DNA of 64,000 nucleotides from Deinobacterium chartae (GTDB lineage: Bacteria > Deinococcota > Deinococci > Deinococcales > Deinococcaceae). The position numbers were made by a program, and so were the translations under genes. The stretch spans positions 372,001-436,000 of the forward strand of contig NZ_JACHHG010000001.1 in assembly GCF_014202645.1 (NCBI RefSeq), given 5' to 3'. Shown here in pieces: positions 26,975 through 36,504 of this stretch (position 1 is its first letter; every line of letters begins with the position of its first letter). Under the pieces are notes generated by a model. That model worked only from the letters and a program-made list of their open reading frames with translations, was not told the DNA's origin and did not search any database.

Positions 26975-28194
26975 GTGGACGGCGGGGTGTTGCGCAGGCC
27001 GAGCACCAGCAGGCCGCCCAGGATCGCGATCACGCCGCCGGCCAGAAACGCCAGGGTGTAGTCGCCCAGGGTCGCCTGTGCCAGGCCGCCCAGCCACGCG
27101 GCCAGCGCCGCACCCAGTTGGTGGGCACAGAACACCCAGCCGTACACGCTGCCCACGTTGGCGCGCCCGAAATGGTTGGCGACCAGCATCACCGTGGGCG
27201 GCACGGTCGCGATGTAATCGAGCCCGAACAGCACCGCGAACACGACCAGTCCGGCTCCCTCGTGCACGTAGGGCAGCAGGAACAGCGAGAAACCCCGGAA
27301 AATGTAGTACACGGCCAGCAACCGGCGCGGGTCGAAGCGGTCGGTCAGCACGCCTGAGGCCAGCGTTCCCACGAAGTTGAAGGCCCCCATCAGGGCCAGC
27401 ACCCCGGCAGCGGCGGTCACGGCCATGCCGTGTCCGGCCGCGTGCGCCACGAAGTGCGTGCCGACCAGACCGCTAGAGGTCGCTCCGCACACGAAGAACG
27501 ACGCGGCCAGCAGCCAGAAGGTGGGGGTGTGCAGGACCTGCAGCATCACGCGGCCGGGATCGGCGGCGCGGGCCGGTGCGGTTCCTGTCACGCTTCCCAG
27601 CGGAACCAGGCCCAGTTGTTGCGGCGCATCCCGCAGCCACAGTGCGACGACCGGCAGCAGCAGCAGGGCGAGCAGTCCGATGCCCAGCGAGGTGGAACGC
27701 CAGCCTATACCCTCTCCCAAAGTTGCCAGCAGCGGCACGAACAGCAGTTGCCCCGCCGAGGTCGCCGCCCCAAAGATGCCGGTCACCAGACCGCGGTGCC
27801 GCACGAACCAGCGGTTGGCGACCGTTGCTCCCAGCACGCTGCCCAGCAGCCCGGTTCCCAGGCCGCTCAGCACGCCCCACACCAGGTGCAACTGCCACTC
27901 GCGGCTGACCCCAGCGCTCAGCACAAAGCTCGCAGCCGTGAGCAGCAGCCCGGCCAGGCTGACCCGCCGGGGTCCGAGGCGGTCGATCAGCGCGCCGCTC
28001 AGAGGGGCGGCCAGTCCGAACATCACCAGCCCCAGGGAAGCAGCCAGCGAGAGCGTGGCCCTCGAGAATCCGCCGGGCTGCTCCATGGCGACGAGCAGTA
28101 CGCCCGGCGCGCTGCGTCCGCCCGCCGCGAGCAACATCGCCACGGCCGCGACACCTACGACGATCCAGCCAAAGAAAAGACCGTTTGATTTCAA
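26959..28194 (-). CDS. MFS transporter (oxalate/formate-antiporter-like or monocarboxylate group)
   Basis: This 411-aa membrane protein has twelve predicted helices. The WRSTSLGIGLLAL segment, the GxxxDRLGPRR loop after helix 2 and the RFDPRRLLAVYY loop in the second half fit the MFS carboxylate-transporter groups, which move small organic acids. The substrate is not predictable. I chose the TTG start at 28194 because GGAGGAGGG lies 7 nt upstream; the in-frame ATG at 28218 lies before this site. The stop is 4 bp from the convergent gene of unknown function. Confidence 0.85.
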   Translation of the reverse strand: MKSNGLFFGWIVVGVAAVAMLLAAGGRSAPGVLLVAMEQPGGFSRATLSLAASLGLVMFGLAAPLSGALIDRLGPRRVSLAGLLLTAASFVLSAGVSREWQLHLVWGVLSGLGTGLLGSVLGATVANRWFVRHRGLVTGIFGAATSAGQLLFVPLLATLGEGIGWRSTSLGIGLLALLLLPVVALWLRDAPQQLGLVPLGSVTGTAPARAADPGRVMLQVLHTPTFWLLAASFFVCGATSSGLVGTHFVAHAAGHGMAVTAAAGVLALMGAFNFVGTLASGVLTDRFDPRRLLAVYYIFRGFSLFLLPYVHEGAGLVVFAVLFGLDYIATVPPTVMLVANHFGRANVGSVYGWVFCAHQLGAALAAWLGGLAQATLGDYTLAFLAGGVIAILGGLLVLGLRNTPPSTALAS

Positions 28195-28330
28195 CGCGCA
28201 CCCTCCTCCCGGCCGCACCTCGTTGGAGCGAGCGCAGCGATAGTCCAGCGTACCGTAGCTGCGGTGCAGCCACCCAGGACCATTTGTGCCTTTCGGCGGA
28301 CCCGGATGGTTTGCCTGCCTGCTCCCACAA

Positions 28331-28370
28331 GCGCGTCCGCCTGCCCCCTCGAGGGAGCAGGCGGACGCGC
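28331..28370. terminator. Loopless palindrome (40 bp, one mismatch)
   Basis: Positions 28331-28350 pair with 28351-28370 at 19 of 20 positions with no loop. It lies 14 bp after the stop of the minus-strand winged-helix gene and upstream of the MFS gene. There is no U-tract. Confidence 0.55.
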
Positions 28371-28384
28371 GCAGCCGGTTACCG

Positions 28385-28858
28385 TCAGAGCCGCTGCGGC
28401 GCGGGCTGACCGAGGTAGAGCACCGTCTTGCCCACCCGGCGGCGGCTCAGCAGGCGGTGCGCCTCGAGGCTCGCCAGCGCGAGCCCTACCTCGCGAATGC
28501 TGAGGCGCAGCGCGAGTGCCAGATGCCAGGCGGTGTCGGGCCGCTCGAGCAGATAGCGGTGAATGCGCTGTGCGAGCTCAGTCAGCTCGCCGGTAGCAGA
28601 CGGGGCCGGGCTGGGATGAGCGAGTTCGTACACCCGGCGGTTGCGGCCCCGGCGATCCAGCAACCCGATCTGCCGCAGGCGCACCTCACCGCGCTCGCAC
28701 AGGGCCTCGAGGGCCGCGCGGACCTGTGCGAGCGGGTAGCCGGTGTAGTCGGCGAGGTAGGCAGCGTCCAGGGCCTTGCCCACGCGCAGGGCCTCGAGCA
28801 GCGCTGGCTCGAGCGCGGCGGGGTCCAGCGAACGGTTGGGCGTGTCGTGATGCGCCAT
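28385..28858 (-). CDS. Small tandem winged-helix protein (family copy A)
   Basis: This 157-aa protein is built of two similar winged-helix halves of about 65 residues. The first has YPLAQVRAALEALCERGEVR near residue 42; the second has IREVGLALASLEAHRLLSRR near 120. Both match the recognition-helix-plus-wing pattern (DxxxVxxxLxxLExxGLxxR) of transcription factors. Two other genes here (29176 and 44206) have the same two-part layout and a near-identical C-terminal motif. GGAGGATCC precedes the ATG. A DNA-binding regulator is likely; no ligand-binding domain is present. It is divergent from copy B. Confidence 0.75.
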   Translation of the reverse strand: MAHHDTPNRSLDPAALEPALLEALRVGKALDAAYLADYTGYPLAQVRAALEALCERGEVRLRQIGLLDRRGRNRRVYELAHPSPAPSATGELTELAQRIHRYLLERPDTAWHLALALRLSIREVGLALASLEAHRLLSRRRVGKTVLYLGQPAPQRL

Positions 28859-29175
28859 CGGATCCTCCTGGGTGTCAGCGGCACGGGCACTTGGATTCAG
28901 GATCGGTAAAGCAAAGGCTGATGCTGACCCGATGCTATAACCGAAAACCCTTGCAAAAGCAACCCGCCACTTTAACAGATCGTTTAACCGCCGTGTCGGC
29001 GGGCCGACGCGCAGCTTTTCTTAAGAGTCCGGTTCGTGACCCGGGCGGACATGCGACAATAGGGTGTTCGCGCATTTCACCCACCCCTGCGGTTTCCTTG
29101 GCAGCGGGCTCCGGGTCCGGGCCCCACCCGCTCAGGCTTTGTCCCCTCGCCGCTCCCGGCGGGAGAGGAGCGCTC
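28859..29175. other. Divergent promoter region between two winged-helix paralogues
   Basis: This 317-bp stretch has no gene. It holds a minus-strand promoter for copy A (28934-28962) and a weaker plus-strand candidate for copy B (TTCGTG at 29033-29038, 16 bp, GACAAT at 29055-29060). A+T content is locally high around 28930-29040. Because both products look like DNA-binding proteins, auto- or cross-regulation from here is plausible. Confidence 0.55.
28934..28962 (-). promoter_or_regulatory. Promoter of winged-helix copy A
   Basis: On the minus strand TTGCTT (28957-28962) and TATAGC (28934-28939) are 17 bp apart. The leader is about 70 nt and ends in a GGAGGA ribosome site. Confidence 0.6.
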
Positions 29176-29643
29176 ATGTCCCAGCTGTTCACCGATCCTC
29201 TGCAGGGCAGCATCGAAGCCGATGTGCTCTCGCTGGTACAGGTCCGGGAGGTCACCTCCCTGCAGTCCCTGGGCCACCTCACCGGGCACCCGCGCAGGCG
29301 CCTGCGCGCCGCCCTCGAGGCGCTGTGCCAGAAAGGACTTCTGCGGGAATACTACCTGGATCTTCCCCAGGGGTTCAGCCTGGGAACCCGCTACTACCGC
29401 CGCGCCTGCTCCGGCCTTCCCCGCGCGGCGCGCTCCCCGCTGAGTGCCGCGACGCTGCGGGTATACGCCCACCTGCAACTGCGTCCCGACACCATCCAGC
29501 ACTGCTGCAGCGCCTTGCAGCTCGAGGCGGGCGAGGTGATCGAACACCTCGCCCGCCTCGAGGCCCACGACCTGCTGTCGTTCCGCTACGTGGGAAACAT
29601 GGTGATCTTCCGGGCCGAGCCTTCGCGCACTTCACCAAGCTGA
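29176..29643 (+). CDS. Small tandem winged-helix protein (family copy B)
   Basis: This 155-aa paralogue of the divergent gene at 28385-28858 has the same layout. The first winged helix contains HPRRRLRAALEALCQKGLLR near residue 38. The second contains AGEVIEHLARLEAHDLLSFR near 123 and ends in VGNMVIFRAEP. GAGAGGAG lies 5 nt before the ATG at 29176. The gene is followed after 17 bp by a stand-alone recombinase-like domain with its own ribosome site, so the two probably form an operon. DNA binding is inferred from the fold pattern. No metal- or ligand-binding motif is evident. Confidence 0.75.
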   Translation: MSQLFTDPLQGSIEADVLSLVQVREVTSLQSLGHLTGHPRRRLRAALEALCQKGLLREYYLDLPQGFSLGTRYYRRACSGLPRAARSPLSAATLRVYAHLQLRPDTIQHCCSALQLEAGEVIEHLARLEAHDLLSFRYVGNMVIFRAEPSRTSPS

Positions 29644-29660
29644 AAATCAGGAGGCAGACC

Positions 29661-29963
29661 ATGCGGTTAGGTTACGTTCGCTCGTTCAAATCAACTTCCT
29701 CGCCGCTTCCGCAGATCGAACGCCTGTTGCAGGCGGGCTGCGAGGCGATCTTCGTGGAACAGGGCAGCGGGGACAACATGGACCGCCCGGTGCTGCACCG
29801 GGTGATGGACAGCCTGCGCCCGGACGACGTTCTGGTGGTGGTCTCCGCCGAGCGGTTCAGCCGCGAGCAGCGCCAGCTGACCATCTTGACCGAACGCCTG
29901 CAGGCGCGCGGCGCCACGCTGCAGGTCCTCGAGGTCGAGGATTCGCTGCCCGAAGCTCCGTGA
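29661..29963 (+). CDS. Stand-alone serine-recombinase N-terminal-like domain (100 aa), catalytic Ser displaced
   Basis: The whole protein resembles only the catalytic domain of resolvase/invertase enzymes: MRLGYVRS opening, LLQAGCEAIFVEQGSG, DRPVLHRVMDSLRPDDVLVV and the helix with AERFSREQ, where enzymes have LDRLSR. The key segment normally reads RVST with the nucleophilic Ser. Here it reads RSFKSTSSP, so the Ser is shifted and enzymatic strand exchange is doubtful. No C-terminal DNA-binding helix-turn-helix follows, and a stop and a strong terminator end the gene. AGGAGG precedes the ATG. Its partner is the winged-helix gene 17 bp upstream. A non-catalytic dimerisation role is one inference; a degraded resolvase is another. 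Confidence 0.72.
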   Translation: MRLGYVRSFKSTSSPLPQIERLLQAGCEAIFVEQGSGDNMDRPVLHRVMDSLRPDDVLVVVSAERFSREQRQLTILTERLQARGATLQVLEVEDSLPEAP

Positions 29964-29967
29964 GACC

Positions 29968-30002
29968 CGGGCGCGGTCACAGCCGTGCTGTGACCGCGCC
30001 CG
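29968..30002. terminator. Bidirectional hairpin between convergent genes
   Basis: Perfect 15-bp arms (29968-29982 with 29988-30002) flank a 5-nt loop, between the recombinase-like gene and prfC. There is no U-tract. Confidence 0.6.
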
Positions 30003-30016
30003 AAGTCCTGCTCGAA

Positions 30017-31591
30017 TCAGACGACCGTGAGGTCCTTGGGCTGCGGCAAGAACTCGAGGTCCGGGTTCTGCTCCACGGCGTACTCGAGGTCCCACACGCT
30101 GCGGAACAGCATCACCGGGCGTCCCTGGTCGTCTTCGACCTGACGGGCGAAGCGCTCCACCTTGTCGGTCGGTCCGGCCAGCCAGCGCACCAGCTTGAAC
30201 GAAGACGACATCAGCTCCACCGCCACGCCGTACTCCTCGAGCATGCGGTGCTCGAACACCTCGAACTGCAGGTGGCCGACTGCGCCCAACAGCGGGTCGC
30301 GCGCCCCGTCGGTCGGGTAGAACACCTGCACCACCCCCTCCTCGGCCAGCTGTTCAACGCCCTTGCGGAAAGCCTTGCGTTTGGAGACGTCCTTGGCGTA
30401 AGCGGTCATGAAGCTCTCAGGGGTAAAGCGCGGAAAGTCGTGCAGGCGCAGCTTGGGGTTCACGCTCACCACGTCGCCGATGCGGAACACGCCCGGGTTC
30501 ACCAGGCCCACGATGTCGCCCGGGAACGCCTCTTCGACGCTTTCACGGTCCTGGGCGAACAGGCTGTGCGCGCGCGACAGGCGCAGGCTGCGCCCGGTGC
30601 GGGTGTGTACGACCTCCATGCCGCGCTCGAAACGCCCCGAAGCCACCCGCATGTACGCGGTGCGGTCGCGGTGCGCCTTGCTCATGTTCGCCTGCAGCTT
30701 GAAGATGAAGCCGGTAAACGGAGCCTCGGGATCCAGCGGCCCGGCGGTGGTCTCCAGCGGCGCGGGCGGCGGCGTGAGGGTCACGAAGCGCTCGAGGAAG
30801 TTCTCCACGCCGAAGTTGTTCATGGCCGAGCCCCAGAACACCGGGGTCATCTCGCCGCGCAAGAAAGCCTCCTGATCGAAGGGCTCGAGGGCTCCTTCGA
30901 CCAATTCGAGCTCCTCGCGTAACTGACGGTGCGCGTCCGCGCCGATCAGGTCCGCGAGCGCCTCGTCCTCGAGGTCGCGCACCTGCACCGGCGCGCGCTC
31001 GCGGCCGTGCTCGACCCGTTCGAACAGCAGCACCTGACGGCGCTGCAGGTCAAAGATTCCCTTGAAGTCCGGTCCCGAACCGATCGGCCAGGTCAGCGGG
31101 GCCACCTTGATCTTCAGCGTGCTCTCCACCTGCTCGAGCAGCTCGAAGAAATCCATGGCCGGACGGTCGAGCTTGTTCATGAACGTCAGGATCGGGATGC
31201 CGCGGTTCTTGCACACCGCGAACAGCTTCTCGGTCTGGGCCTGCACGCCGCGCGCCGCGTCGAGCATCATCAGCGCCGAGTCGGCGGCCATCAGGGTGCG
31301 GTAGGTGTCCTCGGAGAAGTCCTGGTGTCCGGGCGTGTCGAGCAGGTTCACGTGGTAGCCGTCGTACTCGAACACCATCGCCGACGACGAGATCGAAATA
31401 CCGCGCTGCTGCTCCATGCTCATCCAGTCCGAGCGGGCATGCGCCTGGTTCTGCTTGGCTGTGACGCTGCCTGCCTGCTGGATGGCACCTCCGTACAGCA
31501 GCAGCTTCTCGGTCATGGTGGTCTTACCGGCGTCCGGGTGCGAGATGATCGCAAACGTCCGGCGCCGCTGAATTTCGTGCTTGAGGTCCAT
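30017..31591 (-). CDS. prfC: Peptide chain release factor 3
   Basis: This 524-aa translational GTPase removes RF1/RF2 from the ribosome after peptide release. The G1 loop SHPDAGKTT lies near residue 16, switch [14 protein letters not shown] near 88 and the specificity motif NKLD near 140. [16 protein letters not shown] is the RF3-specific switch I region. The length is normal. The ATG at 31591 is supported by GGGAGAG. Transcription probably begins near 31715 and meets an intrinsic terminator within the first 30 nt of the message, so expression may depend on antitermination. Confidence 0.95.
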   Translation of the reverse strand: MDLKHEIQRRRTFAIISHPDAGKTTMTEKLLLYGGAIQQAGSVTAKQNQAHARSDWMSMEQQRGISISSSAMVFEYDGYHVNLLDTPGHQDFSEDTYRTLMAADSALMMLDAARGVQAQTEKLFAVCKNRGIPILTFMNKLDRPAMDFFELLEQVESTLKIKVAPLTWPIGSGPDFKGIFDLQRRQVLLFERVEHGRERAPVQVRDLEDEALADLIGADAHRQLREELELVEGALEPFDQEAFLRGEMTPVFWGSAMNNFGVENFLERFVTLTPPPAPLETTAGPLDPEAPFTGFIFKLQANMSKAHRDRTAYMRVASGRFERGMEVVHTRTGRSLRLSRAHSLFAQDRESVEEAFPGDIVGLVNPGVFRIGDVVSVNPKLRLHDFPRFTPESFMTAYAKDVSKRKAFRKGVEQLAEEGVVQVFYPTDGARDPLLGAVGHLQFEVFEHRMLEEYGVAVELMSSSFKLVRWLAGPTDKVERFARQVEDDQGRPVMLFRSVWDLEYAVEQNPDLEFLPQPKDLTVV

Positions 31592-31687
31592 ATTCTCTCC
31601 CAGGGCCCAGGGGGGCAACTTTCCGAGCTTAGCAGTTCTGCGCGGGTCTCATGGGAGAGCAGGTCACATCGGAAGGCACCTCAGGGC

Positions 31688-31710
31688 AAAAAAAATCGGC
31701 CCACGGGCCG
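31688..31710 (-). terminator. Promoter-proximal terminator/attenuator in the prfC leader
   Basis: On the minus strand a 6-bp G+C stem (CGGCCC with GGGCCG, 31697-31710) is followed by GA and eight T residues (31695-31688). It is only about 5 nt after the predicted start and about 97 nt before the prfC ATG. No minus-strand gene lies upstream for it to terminate, so it probably controls prfC. Confidence 0.6.
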
Positions 31711-31721
31711 CTGATAACAAT

Positions 31722-31750
31722 AGGATACCCCGGTATGCAGTATGCGTCAA
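31722..31750 (-). promoter_or_regulatory. prfC promoter
   Basis: On the minus strand TTGACG (31745-31750) and TATCCT (31722-31727) are separated by 17 bp. It is one of the best sigma-A-type matches in the window. Confidence 0.65.
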
Positions 31751-31826
31751 GCCTAACCGCCGCACCCTAAGCGCGCCTTTACGCCGGGCACAACCAGGCC
31801 CACGCACCAGGGTGCAGGCTGGAGGC

Positions 31827-32486
31827 ATGACAGCTCACGGCATCATTTTGGACATGGACGGCACCCTGATCGACTCGAACGACGCCCACGCCCGCGCGTG
31901 GCAGCGCGCCTTCGCCGAGCACCACCTCGAGGTGCCCTTCGATCGGATCCGCCCCCTGATCGGGATGGGCAGCGACCAGTTGCTGCCGCGCCTGGCCGGG
32001 ATCGAAAAGGAGTCGCTGCAGGGACAGGCGCTGTCCGAAGCCTGGACCCGCTACTTTCAAGAGGAGCTGCCCTCGCTGCGCCCGCTCGACGGAGCCCGTT
32101 CGCTGCTCGAGGCCCTGCGGGCCCGCGGAATGCGGCTGGTGCTGGCGTCGTCGGGCGATCCCAAGCTGCTCGACCGCCTGATCGGGCTCGTCAACATCCG
32201 GGACCTGCTCGACGGCAGTACCTCGAGCGGCGACGGCGCCTCGAAGCCCGCTCCGGATACGCTGCAGGCGGCCCTGAATCAGCTGGGCCTGCCGCCCGAA
32301 CAGGTGGTGATGCTCGGGGATACCCCGCACGACCTCGAGGCGGCCCGGAGGGCCGGGGTGCGCATGATCGCGCTGCGCAGCGGCGGTTTTTCCGACGCGG
32401 ACCTTGCGGGGGCCGCCGAGATCTGGAACGATCCGCAAGACCTCGGGGAGCACCTGGAGGAATCGCTGCTCGGCCAGAGCGTGTGA
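31827..32486 (+). CDS. HAD-superfamily hydrolase (phosphatase or beta-phosphoglucomutase-like)
   Basis: This 219-aa HAD subfamily IA protein has motif I DMDGTLIDS at residues 9-17 with the nucleophilic and acid/base Asp pair, motif II ASSGD near 110, motif III Lys in SKPAP near 140 and motif IV GDTPHDLEAA near 163. The helical cap after motif I fits small phosphoglycolate or sugar-phosphate phosphatases. The substrate is not predictable. GGAGG lies directly before the ATG with only one spacer base, so translation may be weak. The stop codon is part of the terminator stem shared with the convergent HIT gene. Confidence 0.85.
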   Translation: MTAHGIILDMDGTLIDSNDAHARAWQRAFAEHHLEVPFDRIRPLIGMGSDQLLPRLAGIEKESLQGQALSEAWTRYFQEELPSLRPLDGARSLLEALRARGMRLVLASSGDPKLLDRLIGLVNIRDLLDGSTSSGDGASKPAPDTLQAALNQLGLPPEQVVMLGDTPHDLEAARRAGVRMIALRSGGFSDADLAGAAEIWNDPQDLGEHLEESLLGQSV

Positions 32487-32511
32487 AGGGAGGGGGTGGT
32501 TCCCTCCCTTC
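32485..32511. terminator. Hairpin between convergent HAD and HIT genes
   Basis: Ten-bp arms (32485-32494 with 32502-32511) flank a 7-nt loop, beginning inside the HAD stop codon. It probably works in both directions. Confidence 0.55.
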
Positions 32512-32522
32512 GCGTCTGGAAC

Positions 32523-32861
32523 TCAGACGATGTCGTGCAGCGCGGCTCCGTCGGCCCAGCCGCCCAGGATGTGCACGTGGGTGTGAAACACCTCCTGGCC
32601 GCCGCCTTTACCCACGTTGACCACCAGACGGTAGTCTCCCAGGTGCTGACGCGCAACCTTGGTGGCGGTCAGGAACAGCTGGCCCATGTCCTGCACGTCC
32701 TCGATCTCGTCAAGGCGGGTCGAGAGGCGCTTGGGGATCACCAGCAGGTGCACCGGGGCCTTGGGCGCGATGTCCTTGATGGCGATGAACGCGTCGTCTT
32801 CGTACACGATGCTCGAGGGGATCTCGCGGTCGATGATGCGCTCGAAGATGGTCTTGTTCAT
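32523..32861 (-). CDS. HIT-family (HINT-type) nucleotide hydrolase
   Basis: This 112-aa histidine-triad protein has the active-site motif HTHVHILGG near residue 93, preceded by [12 protein letters not shown]. Family members hydrolyse purine nucleoside phosphoramidates such as AMP-lysine and release [21 protein letters not shown] at the start is the usual HINT opening. The mRNA is probably leaderless: TAAGAT ends 9 nt before the ATG. It lies just downstream of meaB but has its own promoter. Confidence 0.92.
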   Translation of the reverse strand: MNKTIFERIIDREIPSSIVYEDDAFIAIKDIAPKAPVHLLVIPKRLSTRLDEIEDVQDMGQLFLTATKVARQHLGDYRLVVNVGKGGGQEVFHTHVHILGGWADGAALHDIV

Positions 32862-32870
32862 GATGGGGTC

Positions 32871-32876
32871 ATCTTA
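32871..32876 (-). promoter_or_regulatory. -10 box TAAGAT, leaderless promoter of the HIT gene
   Basis: On the minus strand TAAGAT ends 9 nt before the ATG at 32861, within the 36-bp gap after meaB. Confidence 0.5.
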
Positions 32877-32897
32877 AAAGGTGACACGCTGCCCGCG

Positions 32898-33863
32898 CTA
32901 GCGCGGCACCCGTTCGCCCAGCAGCAGGGCCGCGGCGCTCGAGGGGCTGATCTCCCCTGCCCGCACGCGCTCGCGCAGGTCGGGCAACAGGGCGCGGGTA
33001 CGCTCCTGACGCACGAAAGCGTTCCAGACCTCCTCGCGCAGCAGGGTGTCGAACCACTCGAGGGTCTGGCGGGCGCGCTTGTCCATCAGGGCGGTCCCCA
33101 GGCTGCTCCGGTACTCGAGCAGCGTATCCCAGACCTGCGCCAGGCCCTGGCCGCTGAGCGCACTCGCCTGCAGCACCCGGGGCTTCCAGGCGGCCCCGTG
33201 CGGCGTGAGCAGCCGCAGCGCATTGCCGTAGTCGCTCTGGGCACGGTTGGCCTCCTTGGGGTGCAAGTCGGCCTTGTTGATCACGACCACGTCGGCCAGT
33301 TCCATGATGCCGCGCTTGATGCCCTGCAGTTCGTCCCCGGCGGTGGGCAGCATCAGCAGCACGAAGACGTCGGTCATCGAGGCGACCGCCACCTCGCTCT
33401 GCCCCACGCCCACGGTCTCGACCAGGATGACGTCGAAACCGGCGGCCTCGCAGGCGACCATCGCCTCGCGGGTGCGGCGGGCCACCCCGCCCAGCGTGCC
33501 CCCCGAGGGGCTGGGGCGAATAAAGGCGCGCGGATCGGCGGCCAAGCGCTCCATACGGGTCTTGTCGCCCATGATCGAGCCGCCGCTGCGGCCGCTCGAG
33601 GGGTCCACCGCCAGCACCGCCACCCGGTGCCCGGCCCCGAGCAGCAGCATGCCAAAAGCCTCGATGAAGGTGCTCTTGCCGACCCCGGGCACCCCCGAGA
33701 TGCCGATGCGCAGCGCGTTACCGGCCTGCGGCAGCAAGGCCTCGAGCAGTTGCTGCGCCTGCTGCTGGTGGTCGGCGCGGCGGCTCTCGAGCAAGGTGAT
33801 GGTCTTGGCCAGCGCCCGCCGCTGACCGGCCCGGACCCCTTCGATCAGTTCGGAGAGCTGCAC
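32898..33863 (-). CDS. meaB: Methylmalonyl-CoA mutase-associated GTPase MeaB
   Basis: This 321-aa G3E GTPase gates cobalamin loading and protects methylmalonyl-CoA mutase from inactivation. The P-loop GVPGVGKST is near residue 50. [18 protein letters not shown] near 85 is the MeaB/ArgK signature, ETVGVGQSE near 145 is the Mg-binding switch region, and NKAD near 195 is the base-specificity motif. I chose the GTG at 33863 because GAGG lies 7 nt upstream and the longer frame runs into the mutase gene. It starts 19 bp after its client enzyme, so the two form an operon. Confidence 0.93.
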   Translation of the reverse strand: MQLSELIEGVRAGQRRALAKTITLLESRRADHQQQAQQLLEALLPQAGNALRIGISGVPGVGKSTFIEAFGMLLLGAGHRVAVLAVDPSSGRSGGSIMGDKTRMERLAADPRAFIRPSPSGGTLGGVARRTREAMVACEAAGFDVILVETVGVGQSEVAVASMTDVFVLLMLPTAGDELQGIKRGIMELADVVVINKADLHPKEANRAQSDYGNALRLLTPHGAAWKPRVLQASALSGQGLAQVWDTLLEYRSSLGTALMDKRARQTLEWFDTLLREEVWNAFVRQERTRALLPDLRERVRAGEISPSSAAALLLGERVPR

Positions 33864-33882
33864 CGGAAATCCTCGCGGCCGT

Positions 33883-36027
<2,145 letters not shown>

Positions 36028-36103
36028 GCTTACCTCTTCTGCCAGGAGTATAGAACATACGTCCGTTAGTTTGCGGACGGGCACGGGCACGCCTGCACCA
36101 GGG

Positions 36104-36268
36104 TCACCGGAAAAAGGCCCAGATCAGCAGCAACGACACCACCAAGCCTCCCAGCAGGAACAGGAAGGGACCGGCCAGCAGCTGGTACAGCGCGATCAGG
36201 ATCGCCCAGAAATCGATGATGTCCGGTTCGATGTCGCGCTTCTCGCCCGGTTCGGGCCGCTCGTTCAT
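36104..36268 (-). CDS. Small membrane protein of unknown function (54 aa)
   Basis: This ORF of 54 codons has a charged N-terminus ([20 protein letters not shown]) followed by about 30 hydrophobic residues in one or two segments ([18 protein letters not shown], then [12 protein letters not shown]) ending in Arg. TAGAAT ends 6 nt before the ATG, the same leaderless pattern as larger genes here, which is good support for expression. I do not recognise the family. It lies downstream of the divergent acyl-CoA synthetase promoter and upstream of the mutase promoter. A subunit-like or stress-linked membrane peptide is possible, but nothing in the sequence decides. Confidence 0.65.
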   Translation of the reverse strand: MNERPEPGEKRDIEPDIIDFWAILIALYQLLAGPFLFLLGGLVVSLLLIWAFFR

Positions 36269-36274
36269 GCCCGC

Positions 36275-36280
36275 ATTCTA
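36275..36280 (-). promoter_or_regulatory. -10 box TAGAAT, leaderless promoter of the 54-aa membrane protein
   Basis: On the minus strand TAGAAT ends 6 nt before the ATG at 36268. Confidence 0.55.
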
Positions 36281-36452
36281 GCGGCCCTGCCCGGTTCAGG
36301 CGAGTCCGGCACCGTCTTGGCGTCTCCGCCTGGCGTGCACCGACCGGCTCCGTCACGTTTGAAAAGCTTGGCCCCGGTCGTGAAATATTTACCACATAGA
36401 GCAGTTCGGGACCGCCTCGTGCCCAAAACCCAGACAACCCCACGGGCACCTT

Positions 36453-36482
36453 TTGGCATTTTCGCTCTCCGACCGTTAGAAT
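36453..36482 (+). promoter_or_regulatory. Promoter of the acyl-CoA synthetase gene
   Basis: TTGGCA (36453-36458) and TAGAAT (36477-36482) are separated by 18 bp. The short leader contains AAAGGAGGT, a near-perfect Shine-Dalgarno, 6 nt before the ATG. Confidence 0.6.
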
Positions 36483-36504
36483 TCCCCGCAAAGGAGGTCC
36501 AACC

